From the NCBI GenBank assembly GCA_964019135.1, contig OZ025258.1, positions 32,792,186 through 32,856,185 of the forward strand: a stretch of DNA of 64,000 nt, given 5' to 3'. The stretch is from Arenicola marina. Its lineage: Eukaryota > Annelida > Polychaeta > Arenicolidae. Both the position numbers and the translations under genes were made by a program. Every line of letters begins with the position of its first letter. Within the stretch, counting starts at the first letter, position 1. The notes below the pieces were generated by a model that saw nothing but the letters and a program-made list of their open reading frames with translations, made no database searches and was not told the DNA's origin. This document shows, in pieces, positions 35,230 to 44,959 of this stretch.

Positions 35230-36905
35230 ATGCATGGCGGCTATGAGACTGACAGGTGGGAGCTAACTCACAGAGAATGGCGTCTATGAGGCTGACAGGT
35301 GGGAGGTAACTCACAGAGTATGACGGCTATGAGACTGACAGGTGGGAGGTAACTCACAGAGCATGGCGTCTATGAGGCTGACAGGCGGGAGGTAACTCAC
35401 AGAGCATGACGGCTATGAGACTGACAGGTGGGAGGTAACTCACAGAGTATGACGGCTATGAGACTGATAGGAGGGAGGTAACTCAGAGAGCATGGCGGCG
35501 ATAAGACTGACCGGTGGGAGGTAACTCACAGAGCATGGCGGCTATAAGACTGACAGGTGGGAGGTAACTCACAGAGCATGGCGGCTATAAGACTGACAGG
35601 TGGGAGGTAACTCACAGAGTATGACGGCTATGAGACTGACAGGTGGGAGGTAACTCACAGAGCATGGCGTCTATGAGGCTGACAGGTGGGAGGTAACTCA
35701 CAGAGCATGACGGCTATGAGACTGACAGGTGGGAGGTAACTCACAGAGTATGACGGCTATGAGACTGACAGGTGGGAGGTAACTCAGAGAGCATGGCGGC
35801 GATAAGACTGACCGGTGGGAGGTAACTCACAGAGCATGGCGGCTATAAGACTGACAGGTGGGAGGTAACTCACAGAGCATGACGGCTATGAGACTGACAG
35901 GTGGGAGGTAACTCACAGAGCATGACGGCTATGAGACTGACAGGTGGGAGGTAACTCACAGAGCATGACGGCTATGAGACTGACGGATGGGAGGTAACTC
36001 AGAGAGCATGGCGGCTATGAGACTGACAGGTGGGAGGTAACTCACAGAGCATGGCGGCTATGAGACTGACAGGTGGGAGATAACACAGAGCATGGTGGCT
36101 ATGAGGCTGACAGGTGGGAGGTAACTCAGAGAGCATGGCGGCTATGAGACTGACAGGTGGGAGGTAACTCACAGAGCATGGCGGCTATGAGACTGACAGG
36201 TGAAAAGTAGCTCACAGAGCATGGCGGCTATGAGACTGACAGGTGGGAGGTAACTCACAGAGCATGGCGGCTATGAGACTGACAGGTGGGAGGTAAATCA
36301 CAGAGCATGGCGGCTATGAGACTGACATGTGGGAGGTAACTCACAGAGCATGGCGGCTATGAGACTGACGGATGGGAGGTAAATCACAGAGCATGGCGGC
36401 TATGAGACTGACATGTGGGAGGTAACTCACAGAGCATGACGGCTATGAGACTGACGGATGGGAGGTAAATCACAGAGCATGGCGGCTATGAGACTGACAT
36501 GTGGGAGGTAACTCACAGAGCATGGCGGCTATGAGACTGACAGGTGGAAGGTAACTCAGAGAGCATGGCGGCTATGAGACTGACAGGTGGGAGGTAACTC
36601 ACAGAGCATGGCGGCTATGAGGCTGACAGGTGGGAGATAACACAGAGCATGGCGGCTATGAGGCTGACAGGTGGGAGGTAACTCAGAGAGCATGGCGGCT
36701 ATGAGACTGACAGGTGGGAGGTAACTCACAGAGCATGGCGGCTATGAGACTGACAGGTGAAAAGTAGCTCACAGAGCATGGCGGCTATGCGACTGACAGG
36801 TGGGAGGTAACTCACAGAGCATGGCGGCTATGAGACTGACAGGTGGGAGGTAACTCAGAGAGCATGGCGGCTATGAGACTGACAGGTGGGAGGTAACGCA
36901 CAGAG
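35230..36905. repeat. 43-bp minisatellite between L4 and L5 (about 39 copies), same family as 32232-33350
   Basis: Same 43-bp unit and orientation as the L3/L4 array, with its own local variants (gagtatgac, gcgtctatg, acggatggg, gtgaaaagtagctc, gacatgtgg). Several multi-unit blocks are repeated: the segment around 36000-36240 recurs around 36545-36790. Every unit again carries the GTGAGTTACC donor on the minus strand. The following 36905-37020 segment is nearly the same as 33350-33462, so the array travelled with the gene duplication but its copy number changed. Confidence 0.94.
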
Positions 36906-37020
36906 CTGGTAGGAAAGCTGACTATATACATCGGCTCTACTTAGCGGCGTCATGAGGCCTTCGGCGTGATACCATTGCCAGCTTAGGGTAGGCATTCGGT
37001 TGTGAAACATCACCGCAGCT

Positions 37021-38631
37021 CTAAACAGATATATCTGCAAGGCGACCTGTACATGACTGCAGAGGGAAGAAGGCCCGCGTGTGTCTTGTATTTCGGTCAC
37101 TATGTATGAGCACGTTGCAACAATGCCCATGCAGAAACATGATCAGCAGGACCGGGGCCAGTAAGTTAAAGACAATTCCACGGTCATGTGGTAATTCAAA
37201 GGCGTTATTATTGAGGACAACTCTTGTAACGAACGGGTCCAGGGGCTGTATTCATAGTCGCTAATTGGGCTACGCCACTAGACTTGCTAAGTGGAAGATT
37301 TGTCGAGCAATTATCGTGTTCAAAATACATAAGTAGTCACCCAAGAAGGAGATTTTCTGAATTCAGAAGTGCTCAAATTATATTAAAGAAGATGTCTTAA
37401 TCATGAACACCACAACAAGCTGGTGAGGCGAAGACGAAAATTGACTTTTCCTGCGTTACTTACGAGGGGATTATGAATACGGCCTGACCATTATCTGTGC
37501 TCTGGAGCAACTCACCGATCACGGTGTCGATGTACTGTGCGGTGTTGTCGTTACAGCCCTCGCCGTCGCAATAGTAAGCACACTTCGACGTGTCACCATT
37601 TTCGCAGTCGGCTTGGTCCAGCGCTGGGGCAACGGAGGACCCTACACATCCCTTCTTCATCACACTTGTGCTGAAATACATGTCAAAAGATTCGCTAACT
37701 TTCCCACGCCATATTAATATGGATCTAAGACGTTTCATGACACTACGAGAAAACTGTCCGAACATCAACATTTTCACGAATTATTCTACTAAACTTACTG
37801 CTACCAACAAGGACCAAATCCGTACATATTTCCTGTCATGACGTATTTGAACAGCTGCTAATCGATTTGTATGCTAACAATGCAGAACCCGATGTTTGGA
37901 GATTCTTCATGGCGACTTTAGGCGACCATCACTCAAACAATCGTCGCCATGGATACGTAAGTGGGTCATGCAGTTAGGTCACCTTAATTGTTGGAGATCG
38001 CAGTTGGGATGCACCGTGCGGGTTAATGAGCCTAGCATGGTTAGCTGGCGCTTACCCTCCACTTTGGCATCGGATGCTGGTCTGACACACTTGCTTGGGG
38101 TTGCACTGCTCCAAAGGACCCTGGTCACAGGTAGCCTCGTCCGGGGCGTCCGTGCATGACCGACAACTAATTACTGGAACAACGCGTAACCACATGTCGG
38201 AGCTCAGCTCTTCTTCCGGTGTTTAGTTTATGGTATTAAACAAAAATTAAGATCAACGGAATGCATGACAATTGGGAATTTTCATCGTTACATTGTTTGG
38301 TTGAGGTGAGGTGGGCGGGTTATTACAGGGGCATGCATCGAATATCAGCGAATACCGAATAGCGAGTGAGGGCCCGATCGTAAATTGTAATCATTCAACT
38401 TCAATAAATTCATGGTTTATTAAAAATGTTTGATCAATACATCTCTCCGACGGAGACTTGTCAACATAACAGTTTGGTATGGAATTGAGACTCACTTGGT
38501 TTGGCGCACGCTGGGAAGGCAAGAAAGAAAATAGCTTGTTGATATATGGACAAGTTAGAAACAATAATAACAACGGCGACAGATAGGAACAACATATTAG
38601 TGTGGGAGAACCAGAAACCCAACGACATCAT
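37021..38631 (-). CDS. L5: Ly6/LU domain protein, four exons, apparently intact
   Basis: Exons are 38595-38496 (or from 38631), 38173-38056, 37670-37516 and 37220-37021; phases 1, 2, 1; 573 nt, 190 residues plus TAG. The nearest ATG gives MLFLSVAVVIIVSN... ending FLAFPACAKP. An in-frame upstream ATG (38631) adds MMSLGFWFSHTN, so the leader length is uncertain. Exon 2 is ISCRSCTDAPDEATC to RCQSG. Exon 3 is TSVMKKGCVGSS to SKCAYYCDGEGCNDN. Exon 4 keeps Asn-rich sequence and the hydrophobic run LLAPVLLIMFL, but reads past the stop used in L3 (CGA for TGA) to add about 25 residues ending LADISV. Exon 4 has one more codon than L3 near its start, a frame-keeping indel typical of coding sequence. 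The protein differs from L3/L4 by conservative changes, mainly in exons 1 and 2. Confidence 0.8.
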
Positions 38632-38738
38632 TGATACCACTTCGTGCTGTCATCAATGTTATGGAAATGACTATAAAATGCTAGCTAGGGATGAGCAGGG
38701 AAGACTACCCTTGCTAACATAGATACACATCTATAACT

Positions 38739-39812
38739 CTATAAAAAATCATTTGAAGTAAACAATGAGGCGAAACTGCGGTATGCAGAAGATACTGCTT
38801 AAAGTAATAAGTACAAACCCTCCATAGCGCACACTTCTCATCAACCCATCATAACGCAAACAAAATCATGGTTCTCGCCTATTAGTCTGAATTAATATAC
38901 CCGTGAGAACTGACAGGTCGGCGGTAACTCACAGAGCGTGGCTTCGATGAGACTGGCGGTATCGTCGTTACAGCCATCGCTGTCACAGACCATGCTGCAC
39001 TTCTTGTTGTCCGAACTGTCACACGTCACGACATTGACTGCCGGGCCTTCACCCACACACCCCTTGCTTATCTCACTGGCCCTGCAAGGTCAGCAAAGGA
39101 GATTCAGAGGCAGCTGGAACATTTGGGTGATCAATCCAGAGGCAGAGGAGGTAAAAGTTTGAAAACTTTTGGGTCCACTTTGCATGAGATGAAAGCTTAG
39201 GATGGGGGGTGTGGTGGCGGGGACTGTTAGGAAACTGACGACGAGCGTACCCAAATAAGGAGCAGTGAAGCGGGGGAGGGGGCACACCTAAATATACAGC
39301 ACAATTTACGTTTAATTGGGCCTCTATGCTCGCAGTTTTAGACACGTGACCCCCCCCCCCCCATACACCCATTCCCTATATCCGCCAGCGCTATTCACGC
39401 ATATTCGTGTGTATGCATGTCGTCTATTTACCCTCCGGAGGTACACCGCATTTTCGTCCGACACACTTGGTAGTCTTTGCATTGCACTAGTTGTCCCTGC
39501 CCGTCACAAGTACTCTCATCGGCAGAGGCATCGCAGCTGCGACACTTGGGTCCTGAAAAGATAATTGTGTTGCCATTGGAATCACATGCGGTGTATGTGA
39601 ATGCAGAGCACTGGCTATGATGTGTTCAATTAAACGACTATACTAGCGTGCCATGTCATTGTAAAAGAGAGTTTAATTACAGGATCAGTTTGTTGGTGTC
39701 TCAAAGAAGACTACGTTAACTGGCGGCATAGCGGCCACGGCATAGAGAACTCACCAACATCTTTGACCGCACACGCTGCAAGAAATAATAAGAAAGTCAG
39801 TAATGTCATCAT
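38739..39812 (-). CDS. L6: secreted Ly6/LU domain protein
   Basis: Firm exons are 39812-39755, 39552-39432 and 39081-38933; phases 1, 2, 1. Exon 1 is a compact signal peptide, MMTLLTFLLFLAA, then CAVKDV. Exon 2 is PKCRSCDASADESTC to RCTSG and has donor GTAAAT. Exon 3 starts after cttgcag with ASEISKGCVG and contains KKCSMVCDSDGCNDD, then SLIEATL. The terminal exon is uncertain. The candidate 38794-38739 (after tttaagcag) keeps the phase and gives SSAYRSFASLFTSNDFL then TAG, which would make the protein 127 residues without a clear GPI tail. This is the clearest signal-peptide exon of the cluster and shows that the leader and the first Cys are encoded together. The exon 3 end plus donor of this gene is the best match to the 43-bp minisatellite unit. 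Confidence 0.78.
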
Positions 39813-40584
39813 TACAGGAGCAGCCAGCAATAATTAGTAGTACTAGTAATGTTATGACTACTACTACCGCTACCACCATATAATAAATATAATTTTATTA
39901 AAGTTCATAATATTTTTAATAATAAAGATACAAGTTTCGAAAATGAGTAGTATTTGCATCCATTTATCGAGCAAAGAGCTTTAAATTGACAGCTAATATT
40001 CTACAGCTAGAAAGTAACATTTCAAACGACGAGAAGTGTGACTCATGCAAATGTCTAATGAGTGGCATATGTGTTACTGCGTCTGATTTAGACGTCCAGG
40101 TTTCGCCCCGAATGAGATATGGGAGGCCAAGGCCCTGGCGCCATGAATAAAGTTAGGTCACATTAGTTCTTTGCCTCAGGACGCTAAAAACAATAGCTGG
40201 ATAAGTTGATCGTACGGAGGGGAGATGCATTCAAACTCGGTTAACGCATAACGGTAAAGTGAGAAAATAAATGGACCTGGACGATGTATGTGTCTTTAGG
40301 CCACTATGAAAATAGTGGGGTTGGGTGTGAATGGTAGATAAGTATACGGTTGATGGTGGTGCATGATCGGGTAAGCTGCCAGTCACCAATATAACAATCT
40401 GTAGCTGTAGGCTGTAGCTGTAGCTGCCAGCCAATTTTCATTATCCGCCCTGGGCCGCAAGGATAATGAAACTGAAGGGCTGCAACAGGTTGATGAAGGT
40501 TTCATAAAATGTCTAACGCCATGCAAAACTCGTTCTATTACTATTACTGCGAGTTGAATTTAAATCCAACTTTACCTCACATAT
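39813..40584. other. Unique DNA between L6 and the LINE
   Basis: Presumed promoter side of L6 plus unclassified sequence. I could not place a TATA box for L6. From about 40380 the sequence (gctgtagctgtagctgccag) may be the 5' untranslated part of the LINE, but no boundary is visible. Confidence 0.4.
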
Positions 40585-42213
40585 GTGCTGGGCGTTAACA
40601 TGTCTCCTTGCTTCTTTGGCCAAACTTTCTTATACAACGTTCAAAGTTATCTCGATAACTTGGGACATGATTTTACTGTATATGCTTTGAGTGAGACGTG
40701 GTTTAACGATGTTAACGAAGATCTCTATGGCTTTGATGGTTATTCTGCAGTTAATAATTACCGTAGTGACCGACGAGGAGGTGGTGTCTCACTGTTTGTG
40801 AAGGAAGGTGTTAATTTTACTCGCAGAGATGAATTAGAAGTGTTTGATGCGAATATGGAAGCTTTGTTTATTGAAATTGACAAATGTGCAACCACTAATG
40901 ATAAAGAAGTTATTATAGGAGTGATATATCGCCCACCCGATACGCATATTGAGTCTTTTAACGAGCTATTGACAGAGGTGCTACATAAATTAGTCTCTGA
41001 GGAAAAAACCATCTACCTAACTGGCGATTTTAACATTAATCTTTTAAATAATTCAACACACAGACCTACGACTGACTTCGTTAATACCATGTTTAGTCAT
41101 TCTTTAATGCCAACTATTAGTAAGCCAACTAGAGTCACAAGTAAAACTGCAACCCTAATTGATAATATATTTACAAATGAGAGTGATATTAAGTCTTTTC
41201 AGGGTATTATGTACACTGACATCACGGATCACTTTCCTATATTTTATGTATCAAAGCATATTGAAGTGGATACACATGTTAAAGTTTGTAGTAAAAGAAA
41301 ATATTCAAATGAAAATAAGGAAGCCTTTTGTAACAGGTTGTCAGAGTATAACTGGGGTAGGGTATTGGAATGCTCGAACACCCAAGATGCATTTACTGAG
41401 CTACATGGTGCTATTGATAAGTTTCATAAAGAATGTTTCCCAGTTATTGTGTCGAAATCAAAATATAAAAATAGAAAGCCATGGCTTTCAAGTGGGCTTA
41501 AAAAATCTATAGCTTTAAAGAATAAACTTTATCTGAGATGCAAAAAAACGAAGAATGATACTTATATGCAAGAATATAAGAAGTATAAAAACATGCTGCT
41601 TATTACTATCAGAAATGCGGAGAAACTGTATTACCAGAACTTAATTAAGCAGAACCAAAATAATTTATTCAAAACCTGGAACACCAGTAAGGAGGTCATT
41701 AACAGGAACAAATCTAGGCACACACAAACGACATTTCTCTCTAATGGCACAGCTCTTTCTTACCGAAATCAAGTCGCTAACGGATTTAATGACTTTTTTG
41801 TTAACATTGGTAAAACTCTGAGTAAGTCTATTCCCAAATCTAAGGACTCCCCCTTAACGTTTCTGCCTAATACTCTTGTTAACAGTTTCTTTCTAGATCC
41901 GGTTAACGAAGAAGAAGTCAGACAGGTGATAGGATCTTTAAAAAACAGTTCTTCAGGGTGGGACTCGTTGACGGCCAAAACCATTAAGCCTGCTATAAAT
42001 ACAATTATAGAACCTCTGACTCATGTAATTAATATGTCGTTCAAAGAGGGACATTTCCCGAGTGAGCTAAAACTAGCTAGAGTAATTCCCATCTTTAAAG
42101 GAGGTAACGATAAACTTTTTAGCAACTACCGTCCCATTTCTATTCTTCCTACTTTTTCAAAGGTCTTTGAACAGTTAATGTACAAACGACTGATGAAGCA
42201 CATGAAGATGTAA
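40585..42213 (+). CDS. LINE ORF2 fragment: AP-type endonuclease plus start of reverse transcriptase
   Basis: 542-codon open frame. Residues about 30-225 form an apurinic-type (EEP) endonuclease: SETW at 36-39, GGGVSLFVKEG at 65-75, GVIYRPPD at 112-119, TGDFNINLL at 146-154, TLIDNIFTN at 190-198 and TDHFPIF at 214-220. A linker follows, and the reverse transcriptase begins with IPIFKGG and NYRPISILP (from 514). The frame then ends at MKHMKM-TAA, before the palm motifs, so the catalytic core of the reverse transcriptase and any 3' domain are missing. Full ORF2 proteins of this group are near 900-1000 residues. In life the protein would nick target DNA and copy the element RNA. The N-terminus may also lack some residues. 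Confidence 0.9.
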   Translation: MLGVNMSPCFFGQTFLYNVQSYLDNLGHDFTVYALSETWFNDVNEDLYGFDGYSAVNNYRSDRRGGGVSLFVKEGVNFTRRDELEVFDANMEALFIEIDKCATTNDKEVIIGVIYRPPDTHIESFNELLTEVLHKLVSEEKTIYLTGDFNINLLNNSTHRPTTDFVNTMFSHSLMPTISKPTRVTSKTATLIDNIFTNESDIKSFQGIMYTDITDHFPIFYVSKHIEVDTHVKVCSKRKYSNENKEAFCNRLSEYNWGRVLECSNTQDAFTELHGAIDKFHKECFPVIVSKSKYKNRKPWLSSGLKKSIALKNKLYLRCKKTKNDTYMQEYKKYKNMLLITIRNAEKLYYQNLIKQNQNNLFKTWNTSKEVINRNKSRHTQTTFLSNGTALSYRNQVANGFNDFFVNIGKTLSKSIPKSKDSPLTFLPNTLVNSFFLDPVNEEEVRQVIGSLKNSSSGWDSLTAKTIKPAINTIIEPLTHVINMSFKEGHFPSELKLARVIPIFKGGNDKLFSNYRPISILPTFSKVFEQLMYKRLMKHMKM

Positions 42214-42260
42214 TGTACATGTTTTTTAGATGCAATAAACCTATTATTAAAAAATTTTAA
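40585..42260 (+). mobile_element. 3'-truncated non-LTR retrotransposon (LINE, CR1/L2-like by motif order)
   Basis: Boundaries are approximate. The left limit is the ORF start and the right limit lies just past AATAAA-like sequence (gcaataaacc) and an A-rich stretch at about 42230-42260. Loss of the 3' part with the 5' part kept is the reverse of the usual 5' truncation, so a later deletion or insertion is likely. No target-site duplication could be recognised. Assignment to CR1/L2-like rests on motif wording only. Confidence 0.75.
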
Positions 42261-42347
42261 AAGTAACAATTTTAGCGCTTACAAGCCTTTCAGATCTTAT
42301 GAGCTCTTTCAGCCAGTCGCCTTCTTTGCACCATATCGGTACATATC

Positions 42348-43410
42348 TATGAGGCGCCATGAGGGTCCAAAGTCGATGTTGAATGCGTTCAATATTGAAC
42401 GCGTAAGTGGCACTGACGCGTTCAATATCAAACGTGAAAGCCGCCTTACGCGTCTAATATTGAACGTGTCAGTGCCACTTACGCGTAAGCTGGCGTTCAC
42501 GCACCCTGGCCTACGCGTAGGTAAGGCTGACTTACGCTTACAAATATAACATGGTCTATATCTTGTCTTCTAACACGCACGTTGACCCCCCTAAAGAAAA
42601 AAAAACTGTTTTCACCAAAAATGTCTTCGTTTGTCATACATTTTATGATTTAAACCATACAAGTCTTCTTTGATGCAGCGAATTTACAATATGTAAGTCT
42701 AATATTATTCAATAAATAGATTTTCCCATCACTTGTTCCATAATTTGGATTTACCTGCTTATCAACTTATCAACTTTAGGGTCAACTTTAGGGTCAACTT
42801 ATCAACTTTAGGGTCTATAAAGTAAAAAGTTCGATTACGGGTGTGTGAGGCTTATGGCATAATATACTTTTTTCTATTACGTGCCCCCCCCCCCTTCTCC
42901 CCCCATCACAGCAATTGATGACGGTACGAACCTGAAAATAACAGCCGACATCGTTGCTTCGCTGATGTTTGAAGAATACAAAACATTGCACAGGCAGCCC
43001 TCAAATTTTGACTTTACGTCACGAACGAATTGAGTGGCCATCTTTTTTCAACGTAAATTGAAAGGATTTACCGATATATAATTAGCGGGGAAAATGAAAG
43101 CGTGATTCTGATTGGATGACCAGGTTACGCGTTAATCACCGTAACTTACGCTTCTGTCAGGGTGTGTGAAGGCTAGCTTACGCGCGTAAAAAGACTAACG
43201 CGTTCAATATTGAACTCGTAAGTGGGTTTTCACGTTCGATATTGCACGTGAAAGCCGACTTACGCGTTCGAACGCGTAAATGGCACTAACACGTTCAATA
43301 CTGAACACGTAAGTCGCCTTTCACGTGCGATATTGAACGCGTAAGCCTCCCTTCACGTTTGATATTGAACGCGTTCAAACGTCGACTTTTGACCCTAATG
43401 GGGCCTCATA
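42348..43410. mobile_element. Non-autonomous DNA transposon with long terminal inverted repeats (about 1.06 kb)
   Basis: The left end begins tatgaggcgccatgagggtc and the right end, reverse-complemented, begins tatgaggccccattagggtc. Both continue into caaaagtcga-like sequence. Both arms (about 200-270 bp each) are then filled with short palindromic units around gttcaatattgaac and acgcgtaagtggcac. The middle (about 42560-43140) is unique and has no transposase frame. The flanks carry similar sequence, atatcggtacata (42333-42345) and ttatcggtatatc (43412-43424), which may be a diverged target duplication. The superfamily cannot be set from the ends alone. Confidence 0.7.
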
Positions 43411-44475
43411 CTTATCGGTATATCGTGGCCAAGAAACGGCACGCGTACCTTGGAAACTAGGCAGCGAGGAGAGCCATTTAAATCGATAACCACAATTCTT
43501 TTGTGTGTGACGTCATGTTTCGTTGTTCTACGCCATGTAATTATGGCAACGATTGCTTATTGAAGAGGCCACAGGGTGGTTTGGGTCAGATTACAGGATT
43601 TTAGTGGCATTCAGATGCTATTGTAATATTAATTGTAATTATATTAATTAATAGTCTCGCTCGCCAAGACTTTCGGTTTACTTATTTCTGGGACAATTTA
43701 CGGCTGAGAAACTACCGTTTTTTTGCATTTCCTACGAAAAAGCCATTATGACGTCACAAGGATCTTCCCGTTGACAACGATGGCGCAACGCTTAAAACAG
43801 AAAACTTGCAAAGAAGGAAGAAATTTGTCTTTTAGTGATCATAAAGGGATACGAAAACATCCAGCTGGTCTGCTTTTACCTTTACCATGTGGTTTTATGA
43901 CGCAGCAGTGTGCTGTTACTGCATGCACTGCAAATTTTGACAGCGGAATGGTTAAGTAAGTCGATCACTTGCTCTCGCCAATTTTCTTAACGCGGAGGAA
44001 CGCGACACTCTATGACGTCACTTCCTGATTGGAGAACTCGGGAGAGGCCGGATGCAACTCCAAATATTTTAACGTATACCTCCCATAGCCATGTTTAGTG
44101 ACATGGGACTCATATTCTCTATTTAGAAATAAACCTGGAAAGAGATTTCTTACAGCTGCCTATACTTCAACATGTGTTTGTTTGTCCTCAAAACTGAAGT
44201 CTCACAGCCCGATCGCGAGAACTGTATAGCCCTATAATGAGAGACCCCATCTGAATATATATTTTCAAATCGCACCGCCCCCCCCCCCCCATCCGCCCCC
44301 TCCCACCCAACTCAGACCCAATTTCCTTCCCCCGACTTGTCTTAAATGAGAGGGGCTCATGTGGACTATAATTACTGCGGTTAAGACTGATGACGTAGGT
44401 GTTAATTGTTTGCCCGTTCTTTCGTTTAAGGTGAGTAGAATTATTCGGGAAATAAGGACGGTGTTGGCTGCTCAC
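43411..44475. other. Unique DNA left of L7, no gene confirmed
   Basis: A forward frame at 43723-43959 (78 codons) has no known motif. The terminal exon of L7 should lie here if the gene is complete, but no acceptor with a convincing tail was found. A poly-C run lies at about 44277-44290. Confidence 0.45.
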
Positions 44476-44630
44476 ATAGGACGGTGTTGATCTGATCCAC
44501 GTCGTCACCGTTACACCCGTCGGAATCACAGTAGGTCATACACTTGGAGTTGGTAGAGTCTGTACACGTGGGACCTCCATTGATGTCAGTAGCGGTTTTA
44601 GAGCCAATGCAACCTTTCTTTACCATGACG
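44476..44630 (-). CDS. L7: C-terminal LU exon (exon 3) of a Ly6 gene, isolated
   Basis: 155-nt minus-strand exon between acceptor gattactttccag and donor GTGAGC, the same length and phases (2 in, 1 out) as exon 3 of L3-L5. It encodes VMVKKGCIGSKTATD, a GGPTC segment, then SKCMTYCDSDGCNGDD and DQINTVL, with the family's C-x4-C-N. Exons 1 and 2 should lie to the right. Only 330 nt of unique DNA remain there before a 55-bp minisatellite that runs to the window edge, and no LU exon is present in that piece. So either an intron of over 19 kb is filled by the array, or the gene has been broken. Confidence 0.75.
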
Positions 44631-44959
44631 CTGGAAAGTAATCGTCGCACATGTATGTCAAGGTCACAACGGTAAGGAAAAATGGCGCACTGGGTAATTT
44701 TCGTCAACAATGGCATTATATTGATATGCAAAATGCTTATATTTGAACACTGATTGTTTTCACCTATACCCATAACACCTCCCCCCCCCACCCAACCCCA
44801 CTCCGCCACCCCCACCCCCGGCCCCCGCCTTGGCATCACACAGAAAAATGCATATTTATATATTACACATTAACACATGGCGGTATAGGGGCTCGGCGTC
44901 ATTCGATGTCGACACAAGATGCTGAGTACTTGTGACCAGTCCCCCTTTCCTCTCCCTCG
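44631..44959. other. Intron-side DNA of L7, with C-rich tract
   Basis: Holds poly-C and CCACCCC-type runs (about 44780-44825) and no exon. The segment 44653-44670 (gtatgtcaaggtcacaac) resembles atatgttgaggtcacaac in the adjacent 55-bp repeat (15 of 18 bases). Confidence 0.55.

Noticed and set aside
44441-44839. 132-codon minus frame containing the L7 LU sequence
   Set aside because: Only 44476-44630 is exon; the rest reads through the acceptor into C-rich intron DNA.
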